Below, piece by piece: positions 42,234-50,614 of a DNA stretch of 64,000 nt (positions are counted from its first letter, which is position 1; the number at the start of each line of letters is the position of its first letter). The notes beneath the pieces are model-generated. The model was not told where the DNA came from. It did not search any database and worked only from the letters and a program-made list of their open reading frames with translations. The stretch lies in assembly GCA_965238215.1 (NCBI GenBank), contig OZ250180.1:930001-994000 (forward strand), in the 5' to 3' direction. Made by a program: the position numbers and the translations under genes. Source of the DNA: JAPULR01 sp965238215 (GTDB lineage Bacteria > Chloroflexota > Dehalococcoidia > Lucifugimonadales > GCA-2712585).

Positions 42234-43601
42234 TTAAGACTTCTTCTCTTCGCCCTGGTTGAAGGGAGCCTTCACGACCACCGACACGCCGCCGATAGTG
42301 CCGGTCACGGCATTCCGCACCGTCTGGCCGGCGGAATCGCTGATGGCGCTTGCCGCCTCAATGGCTCCTGTAGCCGCGGCAGATGCCGCATCCTCGGCCT
42401 TTACGCTCACGGACTTCGCGCTATCTATAGCGCCCTCCACTGCGCTCCGGGCCGCTGTGCCCAGGTCGCCGCCCACGTCTGACGTTCCCTGAATCACACC
42501 CCGGGCGCTGTTGGAGACTGCGGAGGTCACGCTGCCACCTATCTCCTCGGCCCCGTTGGCGCTCCCCACTACGACCGACTTGGCCGTTTCGATCACGTCT
42601 GCGCCCACCTCGTGGGTGGCTTGGATGGCCCCACGAGCCACGCTGGACGCCGCATCTTCCAAACTGACTACCACCGACTTGCTGGTGCTAATCGCGCCCT
42701 CGGCGGCGCTGCGGGCCACACCGGCTACGTCGCCCCCCACGTCGGATGCGCCTCTTATCAACCCCTGGGCGCTGTTGGAGATGGCCGACGTCGCGCTGCC
42801 GCCTATCTCTTCCGCGCCGCTTACGCTGCCCACAACTACTGACTTGGCCGTATTGCCCAGGTCGCTCCCAACGTCGTGCGCCCCGTTAATGGCTCCTCGA
42901 GCCACGCTAGACGCGGCGTCTTCCAAGCTGATTGCTAACGACTTGCTGGTGGTTATGGCGCCCTCTGCGGCGCTTTGGGCTACCCCCACCACATCGCCGC
43001 CCACATCGGAAGTACCTTTGATCAGCCCCCGCGCGCTGTTCGAAATCGCGCCTACAACGCTGGCCCCGGCCTCCTCGGCGCCGCTTGCGGTGCCCACAAC
43101 TATGGACTTAGCCGTTATCGTCAACTCGCTTCCCACGTCGTTCGCGCCCTTGATAGCCCCCACGGCCACGCTGGATGCCGCGTCCTCCAGACTCAACGTC
43201 AGAGATTTCGTCGTGGAAATCGCCCCCTCAGCCGCGCCACGGCCCGCCTCCGCCACGTCTCCACCCACCTCGCGAGTGCCCTTGATCGCAGCCCGCACCG
43301 TGTCGCTCAGCGTTCCGGCCGTAACCGTCGTCACTTCTCCCACTCCCAGAATAGTCCCTATGACGGCCCCCTTCGCCGCCCCCCCAACGTCAGCGCCCAC
43401 TTCTACCGCCCCGTGAATCACCCCAGTTACCACTTCTGTCACTGTGCCCGTTGCTTCCTTCCCTATGTCCCTCACGCCCTGAAGGGTCTTCACAGTGGTG
43501 TCTCTAGTAGTGTCAATAGTCGAACCCACCACATCCCCCACACCCCTGATGGTTCCAACTATACTGTTCCTAATACTATTTCCCAGATTGCCTAGCGGCA
43601 T
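42234..43601 (-). CDS. Protein built of twenty 22-residue amphipathic units (hendecad repeat)
   Basis: A 455-aa protein with no Cys, Trp or Tyr. After the first 15 residues (MPLGNLGNSIRNSIV, itself like the end of a unit) the remaining 440 residues divide exactly into twenty units of 22 residues with no insertion or deletion. The unit pattern is G-x-I-x-G-x-x-(D/E)-V-G..., for example GAIKGANDVGSELTITAKSIVV and GLIKGTSDVGGDVVGVAQSAAE taken as consecutive units. Units 6-18 also show a higher-order period of four units (88 residues, 264 bp) with high identity. A 22 = 2x11 pattern is typical of helices that lie on membranes or coat lipid (apolipoprotein, synuclein and LEA-like proteins). No signal peptide or membrane helix is seen. 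A stress, lipid-droplet or membrane-coat role is inference. Confidence 0.8.
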   Translation of the reverse strand: MPLGNLGNSIRNSIVGTIRGVGDVVGSTIDTTRDTTVKTLQGVRDIGKEATGTVTEVVTGVIHGAVEVGADVGGAAKGAVIGTILGVGEVTTVTAGTLSDTVRAAIKGTREVGGDVAEAGRGAAEGAISTTKSLTLSLEDAASSVAVGAIKGANDVGSELTITAKSIVVGTASGAEEAGASVVGAISNSARGLIKGTSDVGGDVVGVAQSAAEGAITTSKSLAISLEDAASSVARGAINGAHDVGSDLGNTAKSVVVGSVSGAEEIGGSATSAISNSAQGLIRGASDVGGDVAGVARSAAEGAISTSKSVVVSLEDAASSVARGAIQATHEVGADVIETAKSVVVGSANGAEEIGGSVTSAVSNSARGVIQGTSDVGGDLGTAARSAVEGAIDSAKSVSVKAEDAASAAATGAIEAASAISDSAGQTVRNAVTGTIGGVSVVVKAPFNQGEEKKS

Positions 43602-44115
43602 CTTCCCTCCTCATTTCGACGACTCTAATTTGCCTAATTCTATCACAAGCTCATCCATTAGCAATTGCCGCCCACCTTCTTCACATCTCCATACCCGTCA
43701 TTACCACGCAAATAGACTGCCCCTATACTGTCGAAGCCGACATTCTTGGCAATTCGTAGGGGCGGTTCGGGAACCGCCCTTTCCTCTCCCACGTCATCCC
43801 ACTCCCCCCATTATTTCCGCGGAGAGCCTGCTCCCGTGGAGACGGGGGGCGGGAACCCATCCCCCGCAACCCGAGGCGGGTTTCAAATCCGCCGTCACCC
43901 CACACCCCATCCCTCACACCACCCGTGATTCCCGCATAGAGCCTGTCCCACGTGAAGACGGGGGGCGGGAATCCATAATTCATTCTAACGCCCACCACCA
44001 CACGTCACTCTTAGGCCCCGCGAGGAATCTCGCCCCCACCCCTCCCATTTTTCCCGCGGAGAGCCTGCTCCCATGGAGACGGGGGGCGGGAACCCATCCC
44101 CCTCCCTCTCCCCGT
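43602..44115. repeat. Repeat-filled intergenic region
   Basis: No gene seen. Three copies of the 'gagagcctgctcccgtggagacggggggcgggaacccatcc' hairpin element (about 43815, 43930 and 44053), a GGCGGTTCGGGAACCGCC palindrome near 43762, and a GGCGGGTTTCAAATCCGCC element near 43875, all in the plus orientation. Confidence 0.75.
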
Positions 44116-44670
44116 CTAGTTACCCGCAGTTCCCCCGTTATCCCGCAGCAGCTTCCGAAGCTTCTCTCGGTTCTCAATGAACGCATCCGCGTCCTCCTTG
44201 CCGACAAAGGGATTCTCTACGCTGGCGGCATCCAACGGAGTATTCCCGTAGGCATCCTTGGGGTTGACGTCCGCCCCTTTTTCCAAGAGCAGCTTGGCCA
44301 TGTCGAACAGTCCCCAGTAGGCAGCCCACGTGAGGGGCGTTCCCTTGAACTCATCCCTCGCCTTTATCTCTAGATGCGCCCCATTCTCCAACAGTAGCCG
44401 CACAATCTCGACATTGTTCTTCAATATTGCCTGGTGTAGCGCCGACGCTCCAGCGAAGGGGTATCCGTCCGGAATGAACACCTTGTTGGGGTCCGTCCCG
44501 TATTCCATGTGTCGCTGCACCATCTTAACGTTATCGAAGTCTATCGCCTGCAGCAGCGTAATATCCGGCGGCACATTCTCCTCGTCAGCCGAAGGATGCT
44601 CGGAACCGCCGCAGGCCGCCAAGCCCAACGCCGCCAACGCCAGGCACGCCAATAACGCCAAAAATCTCAA
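44116..44670 (-). CDS. Ankyrin-repeat lipoprotein
   Basis: A 184-aa protein. The signal ends in LAAC with Cys20, so it is a lipoprotein. Residues 40-160 contain about four ankyrin repeats, for example ASALHQAILKNNVEIVRLLLENGAHLEI and GTPLTWAAYWGLFDMAKLLLEKGADVNP. Ankyrin repeats mediate protein binding; the partner is unknown. It lacks the long Thr/Pro linker seen in the ankyrin lipoprotein at 46272. Confidence 0.85.
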   Translation of the reverse strand: MRFLALLACLALAALGLAACGGSEHPSADEENVPPDITLLQAIDFDNVKMVQRHMEYGTDPNKVFIPDGYPFAGASALHQAILKNNVEIVRLLLENGAHLEIKARDEFKGTPLTWAAYWGLFDMAKLLLEKGADVNPKDAYGNTPLDAASVENPFVGKEDADAFIENREKLRKLLRDNGGTAGN

Positions 44671-44779
44671 TTCCTCACCTACCCTTGCCGTTTCTTGACG
44701 TTCCCGAGTATATCACCAGGCACACCCAACGATTGAACAACCCACACCCTTCCCTCTATCATCATCCCCAATTCCCTCG

Positions 44780-46039
44780 ATGGTGAAAGAGATGCTTCCG
44801 CCCTTCACAAAAATCGTCGCCCCCCTGCTTCTCGTCCTTCTCGCCGCCTTTAGCCTCATCTCGGGGTGCGCCAATGACGCCGACCCTCCCCAAACCCAAG
44901 CTTCCCTGAAAATCGGCCTCGTGCTGAACTTCACCGATTCCCCCGAAGCCTCCCACGCCCGCCAGCAAGCCTTCGACCTGGCAATCAACCAGCTAAACCA
45001 GGCTGGCGGCATCCTCGGACAGCCCGTCGAGGGCTTCGCCGTCGACGCCACCAGCGACCCCGATGTGGCCCTCGAAAGAGTCCGCGAGCTTGTGGAGATC
45101 GTCGGCATCCACGCCATCGTCGGCCCCAACGCCAGCTCCGCCTCCCTCCCCGTCGCCAGGCAAATCTCCGGCCCCAAGCAAATCCCCACCATCAGCCCCT
45201 CCGCCACCTCCCCCCTCCTCTCCCACGTGGAGGACGACGACTTCTTCTTCCGTACCGCCCTTTCCGACATCGCCCAGGGACCGGTCCTAGCTCAGGTGAC
45301 CCGCGACCAAGGCTTCGACAACGTCGGCCTCATCTATCAGAACGACGCCTGGGGTCAAGGTCTAGCCGAGACCTTCCAGGGCGCGTGGACTGACCAAGTC
45401 CGCACCGTCTCCGTCGAACTGGACCAAGATTCCTTCCTGCCCCAGCTGCATGAAAGCGCCGCCAGCGGCCCCCAAGCCCTCGTCGTCATCGCCTCCGAGT
45501 CTGTCGCATTGCCATTAGTGAAGGAAGCCATCGACAGCGGCCTCTACGAGAACTTCACTTTCGGCGACGCCGCAAAGCGGCTCAGCCTCGTCCAAGGCGT
45601 CGGCGCGGAGCATCTGGCCGGGATGTACGGCACCGCCGGCGAGCCCGCCCCGGAGAGCGGGGCCTCCCAAGCATGGGACCGCGCCTTCATCGACGAGTAC
45701 GGCAGCTTTCCCCACGTGCCCTACATGAAGGAAACCTACGACGCCGTAGTAGCCATTGCCCTGGCAGCCCAAGCCGCAGGCAGCTTGGAAGGAACGCCCA
45801 TCCGCGACCACCTACGAGCCGTCGGCGGTCCGCCGGGACACATCGTCCAGGCCACCCCCGATGACATCGCCAACGCCCTACAACTCCTCAGCAATGGGGA
45901 AGAAATAAACTACGAAGGTGCTGCCGTCTCCGCCGACTGGGACGCCAACGGCGACCTCAGCCGCGGCTACATCGGCGTTTGGCGCTTCACCCCCGACGCC
46001 GATATCGAAGACGTAGAAACCGTCCTCTTCCAATACTAA
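44780..46039 (+). CDS. ABC-type branched-chain amino acid substrate-binding lipoprotein
   Basis: A 419-aa periplasmic-binding type I protein. The lipobox is LISGC (Cys30); translation may start at Met1 or Met5. Family segments: SLKIGLVLNFTDSPEASHARQQAFDLAINQLNQAGGILG, AIVGPNASSASLPVARQI, ISPSATSPLL and NVGLIYQNDAWGQGLAETFQ. It would bind an amino acid or similar ligand for an ABC importer, but no permease or ATPase gene is adjacent, so it may be an orphan sensor or work with a distant transporter. Confidence 0.88.
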   Translation: MVKEMLPPFTKIVAPLLLVLLAAFSLISGCANDADPPQTQASLKIGLVLNFTDSPEASHARQQAFDLAINQLNQAGGILGQPVEGFAVDATSDPDVALERVRELVEIVGIHAIVGPNASSASLPVARQISGPKQIPTISPSATSPLLSHVEDDDFFFRTALSDIAQGPVLAQVTRDQGFDNVGLIYQNDAWGQGLAETFQGAWTDQVRTVSVELDQDSFLPQLHESAASGPQALVVIASESVALPLVKEAIDSGLYENFTFGDAAKRLSLVQGVGAEHLAGMYGTAGEPAPESGASQAWDRAFIDEYGSFPHVPYMKETYDAVVAIALAAQAAGSLEGTPIRDHLRAVGGPPGHIVQATPDDIANALQLLSNGEEINYEGAAVSADWDANGDLSRGYIGVWRFTPDADIEDVETVLFQY

Positions 46040-46271
46040 CCCCCAGCCCCCATTCCCACCCTCCACCGACACCGTTTCCCCCTCCCGTTGTCCTCGCGCA
46101 TGCGGGGACCCATCCCCCTCACTGCCCAATTGTCATTCCGAGGCCCTCGAGGAATCTCGCCGCTGTTACGCCCCCACCGCTTCGCCCGCGCCCCCTCCGC
46201 TATTCCCGCGAAGGCGCCACCTGCATTTAACAGTAATCGCCGAACCTCTCCCTTAAAACATCGCAAGCAGA
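46040..46271. repeat. Intergenic repeats
   Basis: A 'cctcgcgcatgcggggaccc' element near 46091 and a 'GTCATTCCGAGGCCCTCGAGGAATCTCG' element at 46132-46159. No gene seen. Confidence 0.65.
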
Positions 46272-47567
46272 TTACCATGCGTCGGGATTAATGTTTTGGC
46301 CCGCTCCACGCTCCAGCAGTAATTCAACCACCTCGGGACCTGCAAGCCCATTGGCTGCCGTTTGTAAGGGAGTGTACCCGAAGTCACTCACGGCATTGAT
46401 GTCCGCTCCTCGGTCCAACAGTAACTCTATCACCGCCAGATCCGCGTTCCAAGAGGCAGCCTTGTGAAGAGGAGAGTAGCCTAGGTCACCCCGTGCGTTT
46501 ACGTCTGCCCCTCGGTCCAGTAGCAGCTCGACCACTGCCTTCACGTTAGAACTAGCCGCCCCGTGTAATGGTGTGTCACCGTCACGGGCCTTGGCATTGA
46601 TTTGCGCGCCCAGGTCCAGCAGCAGCTCAACAACCCGAGGATCTTCGCTGTTAAATCCTGCCCGGTGTAGCGGAGTTTCACCAAAATCATTCCTCGCATG
46701 AATATTCGCGCCTCGTTCGACCAGCATTTCCAGAACATCCAGCCCATGTCGATTCAACACGGTGTGTAGTATCGTGTTTTTGCTTTCGTTTCTGGCTCTG
46801 ATATTTGCCCCGCGATCCAACAAGAGGGTAATGACTGCCGGGTCATCGTGCCATCCGGATCTGACGAACGTCCAACCGCCGAACGTGGCGCCATGATCCA
46901 AGAGAAACTCTATTACCTCCAGAGAGTTATCGCTGTCTATCGCAACCCAGAGGGGGGTCTCGCCGGAAATCAATCCGGCCTCCAAGTCTGCCCCATTTCG
47001 CAAGAGAAGCTCTAATACTCCTGTCTTATCACTGCACTTCGCAGCCCAGTGCAGTAGGGTTCTTCCATGCCTATCTGGAGCCGTGACATCCGCCCCCCTC
47101 TCCAGTTCAGCAAGCATTTCCGCTTCGTCAACCTCTCGCCAAGACGGAATCGAAGAAATCGGTGCCCAAGGCGGTGGAGATCCAGCAATGTAGGCATCAC
47201 CACGGAGGTAGTAGGATTCGTCGCAATCGTCTCGGGGAATCTCCTCCGTTGAATGCGTCGGCGTCGCACTAGGCGTCGGCGTGGGCATAGGTGTCGGCGT
47301 TCCAGCGAGAGTGGGGATAGGCGTGGCGCCAGTGGTCGGCGTCGGCATGGCATTAGGAGTGGGCATCGGTGTGGCACTAGGCGTAGGCGAAGGCGTAATA
47401 ATAGCGGTATAAGTGGGCAATGGAGTTGACGTAGTGGGTGTCTCGGCCACGACCATTGGCTCAGGCCCGGATTCGGACGGCCCGCCTGTATCGCCTCCGT
47501 CACATCCTGCCATGACCAACAAAAGGCAGATGGCTGCGAACGCACCAATCTGCTTCAATGCCGTCAT
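46272..47567 (-). CDS. Ankyrin-repeat lipoprotein with Thr/Pro-rich linker
   Basis: A 431-aa protein from the ATG at 47567 (an earlier ATG at 47606 would add 13 residues). The lipobox is LLVMAGC. A linker of TPT, STP and PTPMPTP units spans about residues 30-105. The C-terminal 290 residues hold about eight ankyrin repeats (for example GDTPLHGAASSNVKAVVELLLDRGADVNARGDLG). Ankyrin repeats bind proteins, here outside the cytoplasm. A second ankyrin lipoprotein lies at 44116, on the other side of the substrate-binding protein. Confidence 0.87.
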   Translation of the reverse strand: MTALKQIGAFAAICLLLVMAGCDGGDTGGPSESGPEPMVVAETPTTSTPLPTYTAIITPSPTPSATPMPTPNAMPTPTTGATPIPTLAGTPTPMPTPTPSATPTHSTEEIPRDDCDESYYLRGDAYIAGSPPPWAPISSIPSWREVDEAEMLAELERGADVTAPDRHGRTLLHWAAKCSDKTGVLELLLRNGADLEAGLISGETPLWVAIDSDNSLEVIEFLLDHGATFGGWTFVRSGWHDDPAVITLLLDRGANIRARNESKNTILHTVLNRHGLDVLEMLVERGANIHARNDFGETPLHRAGFNSEDPRVVELLLDLGAQINAKARDGDTPLHGAASSNVKAVVELLLDRGADVNARGDLGYSPLHKAASWNADLAVIELLLDRGADINAVSDFGYTPLQTAANGLAGPEVVELLLERGAGQNINPDAW

Positions 47568-47607
47568 ACCGCGCCTATACTCATTCCATGTCATCTTGGC
47601 TTTCATC

Positions 47608-48151
47608 AGCGAACGCCATCCCGCATAGTCATGCCACTGGACAATCCGCCACTAGCTCCAATGGTCTCGTTGTCTGCCGCTGAGCAGACGAGTTCACTGC
47701 AGAGACTAACTCCAAAAGAAACAGTGAGAGAGGGCTGGTCGGTCCCACAGGGATCAAACCCACCCCTTACCCACACTCTCACCGCCGCCCAAGACGTAGA
47801 AGCAGCCATTACCCGCTCAATTGTACGACATTGACTCAACCCTTACAATCTCTCAAAACCCACTCCACCCCGGAATAGCCGCCGCCCGCCGGACCCACTC
47901 CGCCATACCGCGTCTGGACTCATCTCCCGCCATCCCCACCTGTCATTCTGAGCGCAGCGCAGCGGAGCCGAAGAATCTCGTTGCCCATGCATCCGTTATT
48001 CCCGCGAAGGCGGGAATCCATCCCCTCCTTCCTACCCCACATGTCATTCCGAGTCCCTCGAGGAATCTCGTCGCCATCGCCAGAACTCCCTCCCAACCGC
48101 CAACCCCTTACCCAACCTCCCACGCAACGTCCAACCAAACCTCACAGCATC
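47608..48151. repeat. Intergenic region with repeats and weak coding hints
   Basis: 47608-47850 contains no repeat and no recognisable gene. From 47935 there are two 'GTCATTC(T/C)GAG...GAATCTCG' elements (47942-47980 and 48041-48071) and a TTCCCGCGAAGGCGGGAATCC hairpin near 47990. A phrase 'aaaacccactccaccccggaatagccgccgcc' near 47859 recurs at about 48156 at the end of the DUF1801 remnant, so about 35 bp of that gene's 3' end has been duplicated. Confidence 0.6.
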
Positions 48152-48400
48152 TCAAAACCCATCCCACCCAGGAATAGCCGCCGCCTGCCGCACCCATCCC
48201 GCCATCTGCGCCTCGTCCAGTTCGCCCTCGTAGATGTCGACCCACCTCGAGTCCTTATCCTTACCTGCCCCGGGCGGAACAGGACAAAGCGACGCACCAT
48301 TCAAAAAGGTCACCTTCACATAGCGGGTGAAGACGTGGTAGCTCGCGAACCTCCCCATCCCCTCAACGCCATACCATGGCAAGTTCCACCTCACCGCCAT
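48152..48400 (-). pseudogene. DUF1801-like protein, N-terminally truncated
   Basis: The frame WNLPWYGVEGMGRFASYHVF, then TRYVKVTFLNGASLCPVPPG and ELDEAQMAGWVRQAAAIPGW, matches the C-terminal two thirds of DUF1801 proteins. The expected N-terminal helical region of some 50 residues is missing; upstream in-frame residues are Gly-rich and come from repeat-like sequence. It is probably a remnant. An intact DUF1801 gene follows at 48653. Confidence 0.6.
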
Positions 48401-48652
48401 CGCGCCCGTCGCTATTGCGCCCCTACCGCTTCGCCCACGCCCCCACCCGTTATCATCCCACACCCCTCCGACACCCACCCCCGTCATTTCCGTATTTTCT
48501 CCGTTGTTCCCGCGAAGAGCCGGTCCCCGTGAAGACGGGGGCGGGAATCCATCTTTCCCACGTCCCCCCCATCATCCCCAACCCACCGTAGGGGCATCCC
48601 TCGTGGGCGCCCTACCCGTTCCTGTTCCTATCCGCCCACATTCCCCACCTTC
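48401..48652. repeat. Intergenic repeats
   Basis: An 'agccggtccccgtgaagacgggggcgggaatcc' hairpin element at about 48517-48552 and a 'gtaggggcatccctcgtgggcgcc' element near 48588. No gene seen. Confidence 0.65.
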
Positions 48653-49126
48653 CTACTCTTTCCTCCTAACTTTCCCCCGACGACGTGGCCGGCGCAACGC
48701 CTCGTAAACCGCAACCCAATCCTCCATCGACGTCTTGCCCACCGCCTCCCCAATCAGCTCCAACGGCAGGTCCTCCAGCTTCCGAAACCGGACGCAAGAC
48801 TTCCCCATGTTCATCCGCTTCCCCGTCGCCTTGTAACTCTCCAGAAACCAGCGCTGGGTTTCCTGGCTGGCGTAAATGTTCATCAGATGCACCGACACGT
48901 AGTTCTTCTCCGACGCAATAGCCGCGTACATCAGCGGATGCCCGTTGTACGTCTTGGGGCAGACGGAAAGAGGCACCACGTAGGCGATCATCCCGAAGTC
49001 CATCACCTCCTCGTACCCCGAAGGAAGATTCGCCAGCACCACCTCCCGCACCGTCGAAACCGCCTCCCGACGCTCCTCGCTCAACCCCGAAATATACTCC
49101 TCCACCGTCGCCGCATCACTCTTCAT
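48653..49126 (-). CDS. DUF1801 family protein
   Basis: A 157-aa DUF1801 protein. Typical features are TVEEYISGLSEERREAVSTVREVVLANLP at the start, YEEVMDFGMIAYVVPLSVCPKTYNGHPLMYAAIASEKNYVSVHLMNIY in the middle, and KSCVRFRKLEDLPLELIGEAV. The family adopts an RRM/frataxin-like fold and has no established function. The very basic tail (RRPRRRGKVRRKE) is unusual. Its first 25 codons are duplicated in the chimeric gene at 49172. Confidence 0.88.
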   Translation of the reverse strand: MKSDAATVEEYISGLSEERREAVSTVREVVLANLPSGYEEVMDFGMIAYVVPLSVCPKTYNGHPLMYAAIASEKNYVSVHLMNIYASQETQRWFLESYKATGKRMNMGKSCVRFRKLEDLPLELIGEAVGKTSMEDWVAVYEALRRPRRRGKVRRKE

Positions 49127-49171
49127 GCTTGAACCTCCAGGATTTGCCTGTCGTTGTGTGTTAAACGGGTC

Positions 49172-49315
49172 CTATCGAGAACGGGGTGGAACAAGGACTT
49201 CACGAGCCGGGCCGCGGGTGCGGCTGCGCTTTCGGTCCAGCGTCGAAACCGCCTCCCGCCGCTCCTCGCTCAACTCCGAAAGATACCCCTCCACCGTCGC
49301 CGCATCACTCTTCAT
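49172..49315 (-). pseudogene. Chimeric mini-gene: DUF1801 start joined to VapC end
   Basis: An intact 47-codon frame that begins MKSDAATVEGYLSELSEERR and continues EAVST, nearly identical to the start of the DUF1801 protein at 49126, then changes to LDRKRSRTRGPAREVLVPPRSR, a diverged copy of the last 22 residues of the VapC toxin at 49361. The junction falls where the two parents share CGACG. It appears to be the product of an illegitimate recombination or tandem duplication followed by deletion. A protein product is unlikely to be functional. Confidence 0.75.
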
Positions 49316-49360
49316 AACCAAACCTCCACGATGTTCCTATCTTTATGCGCTTGATTCTAC

Positions 49361-49765
49361 CTATCGCGAACGGGGCGGAACAATGACTTCACAAACCAGC
49401 CCGCGAGCCCGGCTTAGCCTTCGGTCCAGCGTCGCCAGCGGGCAATCCAGCGCCTCTGCCAGTGCAACGTACCATGCATCGTAGCTGGTCAGGTTGCCGC
49501 GCAACGCCCATACACGCTCAGCGAAAGGTGCAAAGGGAAAGGTTTCCACATCTAGCCGAAGCAAGTCTGCTTGGGCGAAGGTGGCCTCAACTCGCGATAT
49601 CTGCTTGTTCTGCTCTATGCGCCGCAATACGTTGGTGGCCTCGACCAGAACCAACTCCGGAGCTGCCAAGTTGCCCTCGGCAAGCGTAGATTCCGCCCAC
49701 CTGCCATCGCCCCCGGGCTCCACCAACGCCGCTACGAGTACGGACGCGTCGACAACCGTCGTCAC
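49361..49765 (-). CDS. vapC: PIN-domain toxin VapC
   Basis: A 134-aa PIN-domain ribonuclease: Asp6 (VVDASVLV), Glu42 (LVEATNVLRR), Asp near 95 (TSYDAWYVALAEAL) and Asp in LATLDRRLSRA complete the acidic quartet. The start overlaps the antitoxin stop by 4 bp. Its 3' end is duplicated in the chimeric gene just downstream. Confidence 0.92.
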   Translation of the reverse strand: MTTVVDASVLVAALVEPGGDGRWAESTLAEGNLAAPELVLVEATNVLRRIEQNKQISRVEATFAQADLLRLDVETFPFAPFAERVWALRGNLTSYDAWYVALAEALDCPLATLDRRLSRARGLVCEVIVPPRSR

Positions 49766-49998
49766 TTCCGGTCTTCGTCGCGAGCACGCAGTATGTCGTC
49801 CGACGTCACTCGTGTTTTGTAAACTGCCTTACGCTCACGGACGACCTGCAGCCATGAGTCTATGGAGGGTCTGGAGGCGATGCGCTCCAACTCGCCTCGC
49901 AAGAATTCCTGCATAGACTGGCGCTTATGCGCGGCGAGCGCGGCGAGTTCGTCCCGAACTTCCTCTGGAACATTCCTTATCGTAATCTGAACCGGCAT
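49762..49998 (-). CDS. vapB: Ribbon-helix-helix antitoxin VapB (FitA/Arc type)
   Basis: A 78-aa protein with an N-terminal ribbon-helix-helix (VQITIRNVPEEVRDELAALAAHKRQSMQEFLRGELERIA) typical of FitA-type antitoxins, and a C-terminal toxin-binding tail (KTRVTSDDILRARDEDRK). It should repress the operon and neutralise VapC. Confidence 0.9.
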   Translation of the reverse strand: MPVQITIRNVPEEVRDELAALAAHKRQSMQEFLRGELERIASRPSIDSWLQVVRERKAVYKTRVTSDDILRARDEDRK

Positions 49999-50614
49999 GA
50001 AAGCATTATGCCATCACAGAAAACGCCTTGCAACAACCTTCACTCCGAGCCTTTCCCGTCTCGTCCCAAGCGAGCGAAGAATCCCGTCGCCATTGAGCCA
50101 ACCATCCCTCGCTCAGGGTATCTCCGCCACGGGCATGGACGATTGTTTATGCCATCCCTACGCTACCGGATTTGGAGAATTTACTTCAACCTCGACGTAA
50201 GCGAAATAGGAATAGTTCAACTCTTGGTGGGCCGTGTAAGACTGAATTGCGAACTTATCGCTGGGAGGTCCTGATTTAGGCCGGGGCAGCTAGGTTCTCA
50301 CTGGCTCCCAGCATGGATGTACGCCTGAGTTTCAGGTAGTAGACTCTTTATCACCTATAACCACTGTGGTGACCTATCGCGGCTTAGCAAGCTCATTTCC
50401 GTATGGCAGACTAACCGGTACTGTATCAGTTATGGGCCGGTCTCTCTTGACGAGGTATGTTTATAAGAGACAGAAAGTGGATGCCCTACGAGAAGTATCC
50501 CTAATTTGGTGCGATTTCACCAGTCGCTACCTTGCGAGGGGCACTCCTCGTGACACTGGTGGTTAGCAGTGGCGGACTGGCGTGCCTCGTGGATGATTTG
50601 AGGGATGTGGTAGG
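49999..50614. other. Intergenic region of atypical composition, no gene recognised
   Basis: About 615 bp with lower GC and none of the usual repeats apart from a degenerate 'ccaagcgagcgaagaatcccgtcgcc' near 50066. It includes a TATAAGAGACAG 12-mer (50462-50473) that matches the inner end of the Tn5 mosaic end, and a long imperfect palindrome at 50518-50561 (CACCAG...CTGGTG outer arms, GAGGGGCACTCCTC inner arms). It looks like decayed or foreign sequence. Confidence 0.5.

Noticed and set aside
42511..43416. 301-residue plus-strand frame opposite the repeat protein
   Set aside because: It is the antisense reading of a low-complexity repeat gene; the minus frame has the perfect 22-residue phase, a downstream terminator and better start context.
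47606..47839. Short frames on both strands before the ankyrin lipoprotein
   Set aside because: No recognisable domain, no ribosome-binding site and only average composition; treated as intergenic.
50366..50566. 66-residue plus-strand frame
   Set aside because: No ribosome-binding site or domain; it runs through the palindrome and the Tn5-like sequence in a decayed stretch.
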